A stretch of 32,713 nucleotides of DNA from a virus, in the IMG/VR virus record IMGVR_UViG_3300007344_008816, positions 1 through 32,713 of that record. The stretch is one strand, 5' to 3'. The position numbers and the translations under genes are program-made. Each line of letters opens with the position of its first letter. Positions within the stretch are counted from its first letter, which is position 1. Positions 1-8,190 of the stretch are shown one piece after another. Under the pieces are notes generated by a model. It had not been told where the DNA came from. It was given only the letters and a program-made list of their open reading frames with translations, and did no database searches.

Positions 1-2709
1 CTTCTAGCAGTGGGTGGAATAAACATTAACATAATAGACGAAAACGCTAACTTAAACGCTATAATAGAAACGGTTAAACAGTCTCAAGAAAGTTTTATTA
101 AAAAGAGCTCAGATCTAGATTCTGAAATATCGAGAATAAAAACAAAAATGGCTGAAATAAAGCCAACAACTGATCGCGTAAAAGAGTTACTTATTGAATT
201 AGATAGTGCATGTTTTTCACAACAAGATGAACCGGTTTCAGATGCAGACTTAGAAGCCAAAGTAAAAGATGCAAAAGGAAAAGACCCATTTGGAGCAAAA
301 TCATTTGATGAAACAGATCCTACTCTTCCTTCTATATATGATTACCGATATTGGCTTGAGTTTTCAAAGGTTGTAAACAAAGTAGGTTTGCTTCCTCTTC
401 CTAGTAAGATACCTACTTCTTTACGATATTGGCCTGTTGGTTTGTTTTTTCCTACACCGGTTGGAAAACTAATAAAAATACCTCTTCCTATTATATGGAT
501 CCCTTTGTTAGTAACCCCTACTCCGATAGGTGTCACTGTTATATTTCTAACCATAAATGGACTTTTTATAAGCCCTATTATTTTTAATATAAATGCAACT
601 GGAACAAAACAACATATATTAACAGCAAGAGGACCTAGTAGACAATTTGGATATACAGATGATCCAATAAGCCAGCTTTTAAGATTACCTTTAAATCTAG
701 CTTCAGCTAAATTATCATCTCTTAATCAGGGAGGGCTTGCTAAACTAAGTAAAACAGAAAAAGAATCTTATGAAGCAGAATTAAAAGCTTTAGAAGAGAA
801 GCGGGATAGAGCTACTCCTGGTAGTCGTAGGTATATTAAAATACAATCTAAGATAGACAACTTAAAAGAATCTGTTTCAGGTAAATCTCAAGAGGAAATA
901 ACTAAAGAAGCTATAGATAAAGAAGAATCTCCTCAAGATGCTATAGACAATGCTAAATCTTCAGTCAAAGACAGAATGAATCAACTTGGAGAACCTGAGT
1001 TCTCAAACAGTAGAGCCATTCAACAGCAGATAGAAAACAGGAGAGTAGAAAAACGTAAAGAAATAGACAAGGTTTACAAATCCGACCTTTCACCAAAAGA
1101 AAAGAGAAAAAAATTAAAACAACTTAGAAGGGAACTTAAAGAAGAAGGTGTATCTAAACAGGTAAAAGAAGATGCTATTAGAAAAGATTCTATGTCTTTT
1201 TTTGATAAAATAAAATTACCTTCTATAAAGATACCTGCTGATTCTACAAAGCTTAATCCTCCGCCTACCGCAATGGAACAGCTTAAAGATCGAACTGAGG
1301 AAAATGCAAGTAATTTTAAAGATGATCCTACTTCTAAAGAAAACCGAATGGTTAAAAACGCTATGCGTAGAGAGTTACCTACAGTAGCTGAATTAATAGA
1401 GATAAATGATATTCCAGTAAATGCTAACAATAAGATAGAAATATTAGGTAATGAAGCTGCAATAAAATCAAAATTAAATCAGATAAATCAAGCAATTGTA
1501 GATAAACTAAAAGGCGTTAGTAATCTAAATGAGGAACAAACAAAACAACAGATAGAGGATTTAAAAACCAGAATAGAATCAGAACAGGATAGTTCTACTA
1601 AAAAGCAATTAAAAAGAGATTTAAAAAAACTTGAAGCAAAGCTTAGTAATCATAATGAAGCTCAACAAAATAAAAAAGACAACTCATTAGATCAGGAAAA
1701 ATTAAATGAAGTTTCAGATACTAAATTTAGTTTTAATCCATTAAAAAGTTTAAGTGAATTACAACCTAAAAAAATTGACTTTACACCTAAGGAAAGCGAT
1801 CTATTACCCATTTCACAAGCAGATGCTTTATTAAAATCTTACATATCAGGGTTAACTTCTAATGATATAATATCTCTTTTTGGAGGATCTAAAGAGGTAA
1901 CAGTTTCATCTATTCAAGACGTACATTTTAATATAATCAATACACAAGTTCCTGATACGCTTGTAATGAAAAATAAAACAAGTTCAAAAGATATCTTAAA
2001 GTCTTCTTCAGGTGTTCTTTCTTCAATAGCTATTCCATCTAAAGAAATTGGTTTATTGTCAGCCTTTACTCTTTCAAAAAAGATACCTATTGATTTAAAC
2101 ATGTTACTTGGTCCTCTTAGAAAAAAGGTAACGGAAGATTTACAAAATCTAGATGGCTGCTTACCTGTAGATATAGAAAATAATTTTAGCAGTTTAAGCT
2201 CTACTGATATAAAGGTGTTCATAGAAAACAAAGTAATAGAAAAACTAGATACCTTAACTAGCATACTTGTTCCTCTTTACATCTTAATAAAGTTAGCTAA
2301 ATCTACTAAAGGTATTACTCTTTCCCAATCACAGATAACATCTTTTTTGACTCCTCCATTTGGTCCTCTGGATTTTGCATTATTTACTGCCACTGCTCTT
2401 GCTAAAGTAAACGCACCTAATTCAAATAGTTTAGGTATATACAATATAGAGGCTATAAAAAAAGCAAAGGAAACAATAGATCCAATACTCTCTCCAATAA
2501 TGGATAATCCTGTTAGTTATATAATACCTGCAAGTGCAGCTAGTATAGGTCTTGCTAAGATTCAAAGACTATTACATCCTGTTATAGCAGCTGATGACAT
2601 ACCGCCTTGGGAGAGACTTTCTAGTAGAAATTTCTTATTTGTTTTATTTCTAGATGAGTTTATTTCAGAAGCTGCTGAAAAAGTTGGATTTTTTAGGTCA
2701 TTTATCTAA
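1..2709 (+). CDS. Large unrecognised protein, probably virion-associated; open at left edge
   Basis: I do not recognise this protein. The frame is open back to base 1; the first possible start inside the window is GTG at 10, so the gene may begin upstream. From that GTG it is 899 aa. The N-terminus (about 10-65) is helical and coiled-coil-like. Residues about 139-194 are strongly hydrophobic and rich in Pro and Ile, with no clean transmembrane spacing. Residues 245-300, 335-400 and 480-560 are highly charged and coiled-coil-like. The C-terminal third is mixed, with a hydrophobic end. Size, coiled coils and lack of an enzymatic motif suggest a structural, baseplate or injected protein, but this is inference. 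It ends 43 nt before the S1-like gene on the same strand. Confidence 0.6.
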   Translation, partial: LLAVGGININIIDENANLNAIIETVKQSQESFIKKSSDLDSEISRIKTKMAEIKPTTDRVKELLIELDSACFSQQDEPVSDADLEAKVKDAKGKDPFGAKSFDETDPTLPSIYDYRYWLEFSKVVNKVGLLPLPSKIPTSLRYWPVGLFFPTPVGKLIKIPLPIIWIPLLVTPTPIGVTVIFLTINGLFISPIIFNINATGTKQHILTARGPSRQFGYTDDPISQLLRLPLNLASAKLSSLNQGGLAKLSKTEKESYEAELKALEEKRDRATPGSRRYIKIQSKIDNLKESVSGKSQEEITKEAIDKEESPQDAIDNAKSSVKDRMNQLGEPEFSNSRAIQQQIENRRVEKRKEIDKVYKSDLSPKEKRKKLKQLRRELKEEGVSKQVKEDAIRKDSMSFFDKIKLPSIKIPADSTKLNPPPTAMEQLKDRTEENASNFKDDPTSKENRMVKNAMRRELPTVAELIEINDIPVNANNKIEILGNEAAIKSKLNQINQAIVDKLKGVSNLNEEQTKQQIEDLKTRIESEQDSSTKKQLKRDLKKLEAKLSNHNEAQQNKKDNSLDQEKLNEVSDTKFSFNPLKSLSELQPKKIDFTPKESDLLPISQADALLKSYISGLTSNDIISLFGGSKEVTVSSIQDVHFNIINTQVPDTLVMKNKTSSKDILKSSSGVLSSIAIPSKEIGLLSAFTLSKKIPIDLNMLLGPLRKKVTEDLQNLDGCLPVDIENNFSSLSSTDIKVFIENKVIEKLDTLTSILVPLYILIKLAKSTKGITLSQSQITSFLTPPFGPLDFALFTATALAKVNAPNSNSLGIYNIEAIKKAKETIDPILSPIMDNPVSYIIPASAASIGLAKIQRLLHPVIAADDIPPWERLSSRNFLFVLFLDEFISEAAEKVGFFRSFI

Positions 2710-2752
2710 AACCAAATCTATAATATCAATATAATAATTAAAAATATAGTAT

Positions 2753-3946
2753 ATGCAAAAAGGAAATGTCAAGTATGAATCACCTATTGAAGATTTCGAT
2801 TGGGATTCTTTAACAAATGATAAGTATAATAACAAAATAAAACTCTCAGAAGCTGACAAAAAAGAGGGTACTAGAGTACTATGTAAGGAGTCATATGCTC
2901 AGGAATTATACGACATGTATAAAAAGTACGAAGTTGAAAACGAGGTAAACTTACATGTCAGTAAAGACTTAACTATAGGTGAAGTGTATAAAGTACATGC
3001 TAAGAGTATCTGTCTTGATACTGAAACTATTAAAACAGTTGAAGATAACTCTGGTGTTGAAATAATTATTCCATTAAAAGAATACGGTGGAGATATAGAA
3101 GAACTTAAAAACGGTCATGGAACCGCTTTTAAAGTTATACTTTATAAGTCAAGTGAAAACTGTGAATATGTAGCTTCAGAGAAAAAGAGCAGATCTATTA
3201 ATTATAGAGACGAACTTTTAGAACACTTTGATTCAAATACATGGTTTGATGTTAAAATCAAGAGACTTATTAAAGGTGGATATATCGCAACTTATAAGGA
3301 CGAGATTGAATGTTTCATACCTGGTTCTCAAGCTGGCGCAAATGTAATAAAAGATTTTTCTATTTTATTACATAAAACAATCCCAGTAATGGTAGATAAT
3401 TATGATAAGTCAAATAACTTATTTATTGTTTCTTATAAGAAGTATATTAAACATAGCCTACCTGAAAAAGTTTCTGACTTAAGATTTGGAAAATTATACA
3501 CAGGTACTTTAACTAATAAACCATATGACTTTGGTGTTTTTGTAGAACTTGAAAATTACTATACTGGTCTTATTCATAGTTCAGATTTTGAGAATTATGA
3601 CTCAATTAAAAAGAGTCTTAAAGCCGGTGATGATATAGACGTTTATGTAAAAGGTGTTTCTTACAAAAAGAATCAATATAGAATAGTTTTATCTTTAAAT
3701 AAAGATTCTATACCTGATGATTTAATTAAATGGGATCAGTTAAAAGAAGACTTGGAAGGAAACAAGTTTGAGTTTACTGAACATGAAACAAAAAGAAATA
3801 CTATAATGATGTATTACAACGGTGAATCTATAGAATTACATCTAGATAAGAAATATAGAAAGCTTAATATTTCTGATTTTTCAAAAGTTCTTATTCACAG
3901 AGTGGACTCTGTAAACAAGAGGTTAAATTATTCTTTAACTAACTAG
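2753..3946 (+). CDS. S1-domain RNA-binding protein (ribosomal protein S1-like)
   Basis: This 397-aa protein has three consecutive S1-like (OB-fold) modules: roughly residues 73-143, 160-235 and 245-316. The last is the clearest, with the typical series GKLYTGTL, FGVFVEL, GLIHSSDF, KAGDDIDVYV and RIVLSL. The first two are degenerate. Bacterial ribosomal S1 uses such modules to bind mRNA single strands and bring them to the 30S subunit. A phage copy could favour phage mRNAs, steer host ribosomes or act in RNA turnover; the role is inferred. The ATG start follows an A/T-rich leader without Shine-Dalgarno sequence, as is usual in this window. Two hairpin terminators follow before nrdB. It could also be an exoribonuclease-associated S1 protein, but no nuclease domain is visible. 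Confidence 0.8.
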   Translation: MQKGNVKYESPIEDFDWDSLTNDKYNNKIKLSEADKKEGTRVLCKESYAQELYDMYKKYEVENEVNLHVSKDLTIGEVYKVHAKSICLDTETIKTVEDNSGVEIIIPLKEYGGDIEELKNGHGTAFKVILYKSSENCEYVASEKKSRSINYRDELLEHFDSNTWFDVKIKRLIKGGYIATYKDEIECFIPGSQAGANVIKDFSILLHKTIPVMVDNYDKSNNLFIVSYKKYIKHSLPEKVSDLRFGKLYTGTLTNKPYDFGVFVELENYYTGLIHSSDFENYDSIKKSLKAGDDIDVYVKGVSYKKNQYRIVLSLNKDSIPDDLIKWDQLKEDLEGNKFEFTEHETKRNTIMMYYNGESIELHLDKKYRKLNISDFSKVLIHRVDSVNKRLNYSLTN

Positions 3947-4000
3947 AAAAAACATATCCACTTGCATATCTTAGTGAGTATCTAAATAAATAATTATAAC

Positions 4001-4033
4001 AATGGGCAATACAGAAAGTATATGCCCATTTTT
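4001..4033 (+). terminator. Rho-independent terminator after the S1-like gene
   Basis: An 8-bp stem, AATGGGCA (4001-4008) with TGCCCATT (4023-4030), has a 14-nt loop and runs into a T tract (4029-4033). It lies 54 nt after the S1-like gene and separates it from nrdB. Confidence 0.7.
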
Positions 4034-4041
4034 AAACCAAT

Positions 4042-4063
4042 AGCCTTTATACCCAAGGCTTTT
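4042..4063 (+). terminator. Second hairpin terminator before nrdB
   Basis: AGCCTT (4042-4047) pairs with AAGGCT (4055-4060) around a 7-nt loop, followed by TTTT. It comes only 8 nt after the previous terminator and 19 nt before the nrdB start, so it may be a tandem back-up terminator or part of the nrdB leader. Confidence 0.5.
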
Positions 4064-4082
4064 ATAAAAAAAATTTAAATAT

Positions 4083-5042
4083 ATGTATTTAAAGAATTCA
4101 GATAAAGAAAAACGATACTCAATCTTCCCAATTAAAAATCAAGATTTATGGGATGCTTATAAAGCAGCTGAAAAACAAACATGGGTAGCTGAAGAAGTAA
4201 ATTTAGCTCAAGATGATTATGATTCATTACCAGATAATGAAAAATTATATTTAAAGAATATTTTAGCTTTCTTTACAATCTCAGACGGTCTAGTTATAGA
4301 TAACTTATGCGATAATGTAATAGACAATGTAGAAATTGCTGAAGCTAAATATTACTATAATCATCAAATGTTTATTGAACAGGTTCACGCTAACGCATAT
4401 TCTTTACTGATAGATACATATATCAAAGACCCTAAAGAAAAAACAGAACTTTTTGATTCAATGTTAACTAATAAAGCTGTAAAAGACAAAGCATCTTGGG
4501 CAGAATATTGGTTAAATAATGGTACATTCGTTGAGAAACTAATTGCATTTGCATGTGTTGAAGGTATAGCATTCTCATCAGTGTTTGCTGGAGTATTCTG
4601 GTTTAGAAGCAGAAAGAAAATGCCAGGGTTAGCTGAAATGAATGAATTTATCGTAAGAGATGAATCATTCCATTATGAATTCGCAGTTCAAATGTTTAGA
4701 GAATATGTAAAAGACGAGTATAAACCATCTAAAGAGAGAATTAGAGAAGTTATACTTTCTTGTTTTGAAACAGAAAAAACATTTGTTGAAAGAAGTATGC
4801 CAGAAGGTCTTCAAGGAATGACTAAAGATGATATGATTGAATATGTTAAATTTGTAACTGATATTGTTTTAAATGACTTTACAGGTGAAACAGAATTCAA
4901 AACTAAAAATCCACTTGATTTCATGAAGAAAATTGGATTATCATCTAAAAACAATTTCTTTGAGAGAAGAACTGGCGGAGAATACACAAGAGTAGACATA
5001 CCTACTAGTAATGTTGGTATTTTCGATGAAGTTGATTTTTAG
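4083..5042 (+). CDS. nrdB: Class Ia ribonucleoside-diphosphate reductase, beta (R2) subunit
   Basis: R2 supplies the diferric-tyrosyl radical used by NrdA to reduce ribonucleoside diphosphates to deoxyribonucleotides for phage DNA synthesis. At 319 aa it is near full length. All metal ligands and the radical residue can be assigned by motif: D68 (FTISDGL), E99 and H102 (FIEQVH), E160 (ACVEGIAF), E194 and H197 (VRDESFH), and the radical tyrosine Y106 (HANAY). The motif FTISDGLVIDNL is closer to the eukaryote-type R2 group than to E. coli NrdB. The ATG start follows an A/T-only leader. It is followed after 80 nt by nrdA; the gap holds a 24-bp tandem repeat. The order B then A is the reverse of E. 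coli. Confidence 0.96.
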   Translation: MYLKNSDKEKRYSIFPIKNQDLWDAYKAAEKQTWVAEEVNLAQDDYDSLPDNEKLYLKNILAFFTISDGLVIDNLCDNVIDNVEIAEAKYYYNHQMFIEQVHANAYSLLIDTYIKDPKEKTELFDSMLTNKAVKDKASWAEYWLNNGTFVEKLIAFACVEGIAFSSVFAGVFWFRSRKKMPGLAEMNEFIVRDESFHYEFAVQMFREYVKDEYKPSKERIREVILSCFETEKTFVERSMPEGLQGMTKDDMIEYVKFVTDIVLNDFTGETEFKTKNPLDFMKKIGLSSKNNFFERRTGGEYTRVDIPTSNVGIFDEVDF

Positions 5043-5052
5043 CATTAAGCAT

Positions 5053-5100
5053 AGTTTAATAACAATGATGCAACACAGTTTAATAACAATGATGCAACAT
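5053..5100 (+). repeat. Two tandem copies of a 24-bp unit in the nrdB-nrdA gap
   Basis: Units at 5053-5076 and 5077-5100 are identical except for the last base (C versus T). Each starts AGTTTAATAACAATGATG and ends GCAACAC or GCAACAT. They fill most of the 80-nt spacer upstream of nrdA. Each unit contains an ATG, but no sizeable ORF follows. They may be a regulator or RNA-binding site or a recent replication slippage. Confidence 0.9.
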
Positions 5101-5122
5101 TAATCAATAAAAAATAAAACAG

Positions 5123-7291
5123 ATGAAGATAATAAAAAGAGACGGTAGTAAACAATCTTTTATGCCTAATAAGATATTAACTAGGATAAAGACACAATCA
5201 GTTGGATTAACTATTAATCCTGACATGCTTTTTCAAAGGGTTATACCTCATATTAAAGATGAGATGACAGCTACTGACATAGATGAAATTATAGCTTTTC
5301 AAACAGCAGACCTTCAGATTCAACACCCTGACTATGCAATATTAGGAGGCAGAATACTTGTTTCTAGACAAGGTAAACTTTTAGAAGTAGAAGAAAAAGG
5401 AGTAGATGAAAAATTCGACTCATTTGCTGCTTCTACTTTTCTTACTAAATATTCTGAGAAAAACGAAGACGGTATTCCTATAGAGATTCCTTCAATGATG
5501 CATAATAGAGTAGCTAACCATTTATACCCAGAATCTTTTAAAGATAGAAGAAAATTGTTAAATGAATTATACGAAAAGAAAATTAACTTTGCTACACCTA
5601 TTTTGAGTAATTCAGGAGTAGAAGGAAGAAATGGATTAATTAGCTGTAATCTTACTACTCTTATGGATGACAGTATTGAAGGTATTAATGCTACTCTTGA
5701 TAAAATTGCACATGGATCTAAAGAAGGTTCTGGTATTGGACTATGTATTGATAGACTTAGAAGCTCTAAGAGTATGGTTACTAGTTTTAAAGGTAAAGCC
5801 GGAGGTGTAGTTAGATTCGCAGATATGGTTCAAGCAAAAATGAGATTCTATAAACAAGGAAATAGATCTGGAAGTTGCGCCCTATACTTATCAACTTGGC
5901 ATAAAGATATCTTACCGTTCTTAGAATTAAGATTACCTATAGGTGAAGAATTAAATAGAGCAAGAGATCTTTTTACAGCTGTTACTATTGATGATATTTT
6001 CATGGATGCATTGCTTAATGGTAAAAAGTACTACCTGTTTTGTCCTAATGATATTAAAAAAGCTGGCTTAAAAGCTTTTTATGAAATCCATGGAGAAGAA
6101 TTTAAAGAAGAGTACTATAAAGCAATTGAATTAGGATTAGGAGAAGCGGTAGAACCTAGAAAAATATGGGATGCTATTATTCGCTCTCAAGTAGAGAGTG
6201 GTACACCATATACTTTCTTTAAAGATAACGCTAATCGTAGAAATATGCAAGCTAATATTGGAATTATAAATCAATCTAATTTATGTGCAGAGATTATGCA
6301 AGCAAGTTTACCCACGTACACTCCTCAGTGTACCTTAGCCTCTATAAACCTAGCTGAGCATGATAACTTAAGAACCATAGCAAAGTCCACTAAAGTGCTT
6401 GTAAGAGCCCTTAATAAAGTAATAGATAATAATAAATGGTCAGACGAGTGGAGTAAAAAAGCTGGAGAAGACCAGAGAGCTATTGCAGTTGGTGTAGCAG
6501 GACTTGCTGATTTCTTTGCTAAGAAAAAGATTTCATTTGAAAGTGAAGAGGCTAAAAAGTGGAATAATGATATTTTTGAAACAATGTATAAAGCAGCTGT
6601 TGAAGAAAGTATGACAATAGCCATTGAAGATGATGAAAATTATCCAGCATGGGAAGGTAGCCCATATAGTAAAGGAGAAACCTATATTGAAGATTGGTCT
6701 CCACTAGGTAAAGGTGAACCTATCCCTATGAAAAACTCATTACTTTTAGGTTTAATGCCAACTGCTTCAAGTGCTATACTTCTTGGTTCATTTGAATGTT
6801 TTGAACCTGTTACATCTAATGTATTTAATAGAATGGTAGGTGGCGGAGAATTCGTAGTAATCAATAAATACTTGGTTAGAGAACTTGATGAGTTAGGTAT
6901 TTGGAATAATGATATACGAGATAAAATAATAGCCAATGACGGTAGTGTTCAGGATATTCAAGAAATACCTGAAGACGTTAGATATAGATATAAAACTGTT
7001 TGGGAAATTCCACAAAAAGTGTTACTTGATTTAGCAGTTATTAGAAACAAATACGTAGATCAATCTCAGAGCTTAAATGTTTATCATAGAGACGCTAAAT
7101 ATAGTAAAATATCAAGTGCTCTAGTATACGCTTGGAAAAACGGTTTAAAGACTGGTTCATATTATACTAGAACCAAATCTAAACTTTCAAAGAATAGGAA
7201 ATTGTCTGCTTCAGATAATGAGGCGGCGTCTACTCCAAAAAGACCTGAAAACTCAATGTTTACATGTGCTGGTGGAGGTTGCGACGCATAA
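5123..7291 (+). CDS. nrdA: Class Ia ribonucleoside-diphosphate reductase, alpha (R1) subunit
   Basis: R1 is the catalytic subunit that reduces NDPs to dNDPs together with NrdB. At 722 aa it is slightly shorter than E. coli NrdA (761). Residues about 1-90 form an ATP-cone allosteric domain (MKIIKRDGSK start). Catalytic residues are visible: C175 (LISCNL) and C403 (QCTLAS) as the active-site disulphide pair, N386/C388/E390 (NLCAE) as the radical site, Y680-Y681 as the radical-transfer pair (GSYYTR), and the C-terminal redox cysteines C715 and C720 (CAGGGC). There is no intein, although phage nrdA is a frequent intein host. It ends 55 nt before a terminator hairpin shared with the convergent minus-strand operon. 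Confidence 0.97.
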   Translation: MKIIKRDGSKQSFMPNKILTRIKTQSVGLTINPDMLFQRVIPHIKDEMTATDIDEIIAFQTADLQIQHPDYAILGGRILVSRQGKLLEVEEKGVDEKFDSFAASTFLTKYSEKNEDGIPIEIPSMMHNRVANHLYPESFKDRRKLLNELYEKKINFATPILSNSGVEGRNGLISCNLTTLMDDSIEGINATLDKIAHGSKEGSGIGLCIDRLRSSKSMVTSFKGKAGGVVRFADMVQAKMRFYKQGNRSGSCALYLSTWHKDILPFLELRLPIGEELNRARDLFTAVTIDDIFMDALLNGKKYYLFCPNDIKKAGLKAFYEIHGEEFKEEYYKAIELGLGEAVEPRKIWDAIIRSQVESGTPYTFFKDNANRRNMQANIGIINQSNLCAEIMQASLPTYTPQCTLASINLAEHDNLRTIAKSTKVLVRALNKVIDNNKWSDEWSKKAGEDQRAIAVGVAGLADFFAKKKISFESEEAKKWNNDIFETMYKAAVEESMTIAIEDDENYPAWEGSPYSKGETYIEDWSPLGKGEPIPMKNSLLLGLMPTASSAILLGSFECFEPVTSNVFNRMVGGGEFVVINKYLVRELDELGIWNNDIRDKIIANDGSVQDIQEIPEDVRYRYKTVWEIPQKVLLDLAVIRNKYVDQSQSLNVYHRDAKYSKISSALVYAWKNGLKTGSYYTRTKSKLSKNRKLSASDNEAASTPKRPENSMFTCAGGGCDA

Positions 7292-7298
7292 AATTTGT

Positions 7299-7316
7299 CC
7301 TATACAACGGTATAGG
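7299..7316 (+). other. Small hairpin just after nrdA
   Basis: CCTATAC (7299-7305) pairs with GTATAGG (7310-7316) around an AACG loop, 7 nt after the nrdA stop. There is no T tract, so it is more likely an mRNA 3'-end stabiliser than a terminator. Confidence 0.45.
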
Positions 7317-7345
7317 GCTTTAGGACCGGGATAGTTACCGGAATA

Positions 7346-7380
7346 GAAAGCAGGTCGTTCGCTACGCCTGCTTTCGCTTT
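7346..7380. terminator. Bidirectional terminator between nrdA and the convergent eight-gene operon
   Basis: GAAAGCAGG (7346-7354) pairs with CCTGCTTTC (7367-7375), a 9-bp stem with a further CGT/ACG pairing inside the loop. It lies 54 nt after the nrdA stop and 7 nt after the end of the minus-strand operon (7383), so it can stop both. T tracts are short on both sides. Confidence 0.65.
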
Positions 7381-7382
7381 AT

Positions 7383-8033
7383 CTAGAAATTAGTTTCTGA
7401 ATTGTCTAATTTAGAAAGCATATAATCCATTGCTTCTCTTGGAGTATCAACCAGTTTAAATAGATCTAAATCTTCTGGTGAAATGTTACCTTCTTTTTTA
7501 AGCATCGTCTTTTTAATCCAATCTAACATACCTTTCCAGTAGTCTTTTCCATATAATACTACTGGTACTTTTCTCATATGTCCAGTTTGAATTAAGGTTA
7601 AAGTTTCAAATAATTCATCCAATGTTCCAAATCCTCCTGGAAAGGCAACAAATGCTTGTGAATATTTTAAGAAGAAAACCTTTCTTGTAAAGAAATATCT
7701 ACAATCCACTAATTCATCTATGTAATCGTTCTCTTTTGCTTCGAAAGGTAATTGTATTTTTAATCCTACTGATACCTGATCTGTTTCATGTGCACCAAAA
7801 TTAGCAGCTTCCATTATACCCGGTCCGCCGCCACTTATTACTCCATAACCGTTTTCTGTACATAGATATGAAAGCTTAGCTGCATCTTTATAATACTTAT
7901 GAAGAGTATCTGTTCTAGCTGAACCAAATATCGAAATACATGGTCCTATTTGAGATAATTGATCAAACCCTTTGATAAATTCTCCTTGTATTCTTAATAC
8001 TTGCCATGCGTCATCTATCTTTTTATTTTCCAT
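7383..8033 (-). CDS. LOG-family (TIGR00730, 'lysine decarboxylase-like') Rossmann-fold protein
   Basis: This 216-aa protein has both LOG hallmarks: SGGGPGIMEAA (residues 67-77) and PGGFGTLDE (132-140), with R117 and K118 in between. Characterised LOG proteins hydrolyse the N-glycosidic bond of nucleoside 5'-monophosphates (cytokinin riboside 5'-monophosphate phosphoribohydrolases). The wider SLOG superfamily binds nucleotides in stress and conflict systems. The PGGxGTxxE motif is intact, so activity is plausible; the substrate is unknown. It is the last gene of the minus-strand operon, starting 1 nt after the 51-aa gene. It could handle modified nucleotides, cleave a nucleotide signal or feed purine salvage; none of this is shown by the sequence. 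Confidence 0.9.
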   Translation of the reverse strand: MENKKIDDAWQVLRIQGEFIKGFDQLSQIGPCISIFGSARTDTLHKYYKDAAKLSYLCTENGYGVISGGGPGIMEAANFGAHETDQVSVGLKIQLPFEAKENDYIDELVDCRYFFTRKVFFLKYSQAFVAFPGGFGTLDELFETLTLIQTGHMRKVPVVLYGKDYWKGMLDWIKKTMLKKEGNISPEDLDLFKLVDTPREAMDYMLSKLDNSETNF

Positions 8034-8034
8034 A

Positions 8035-8190
8035 TTAATCTAAAGAGTTTTTTGTTACCCAATATCTATAGCCTAGTAATAACTTTTGCATTTTATTGAG
8101 TTCATATACATTTACACCTCGTTTACTTAGACTAGGTATTATTATTTTATTTATCCTAGCTAATATTTTAAATAGAGGTTTACTATTCAT
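8035..8190 (-). CDS. 51-aa basic protein ending in a YRYWVTKN motif
   Basis: This small gene fills the gap between yqeY and the LOG gene. It is coupled to both: its ATG (8190-8188) overlaps the yqeY stop as TAATG, and its TAA lies 1 nt before the LOG start. The protein starts MNSKPLFKILARINKI and is basic, with a hydrophobic stretch (KIIIPSL) and a C-terminal block GYRYWVTKNSLD. I have a weak memory of similar short phage proteins ending in a YWVTKN block but cannot name a family. The exact fit between neighbours is strong evidence that it is real. It contains one copy of the GATAAATAA motif (8147-8155, minus strand), which could be an internal promoter for the LOG gene or coincidence. Confidence 0.75.
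   Translation of the reverse strand: MNSKPLFKILARINKIIIPSLSKRGVNVYELNKMQKLLLGYRYWVTKNSLD

Noticed and set aside
342-2264. Minus-strand ORFs of 70-118 aa inside the first large gene
   Set aside because: They overlap the long plus-strand gene completely and have no family signature; expected by chance in A/T-rich coding DNA.
3981-3995. CTAAATAAATAATTA as a late promoter for nrdB
   Set aside because: It lacks the G/A-GATAAATAA form, lies about 90 nt before the start, and two terminator hairpins stand between it and nrdB.
5123-7291. Intein or intron in nrdA
   Set aside because: All catalytic blocks are collinear and the length is normal.
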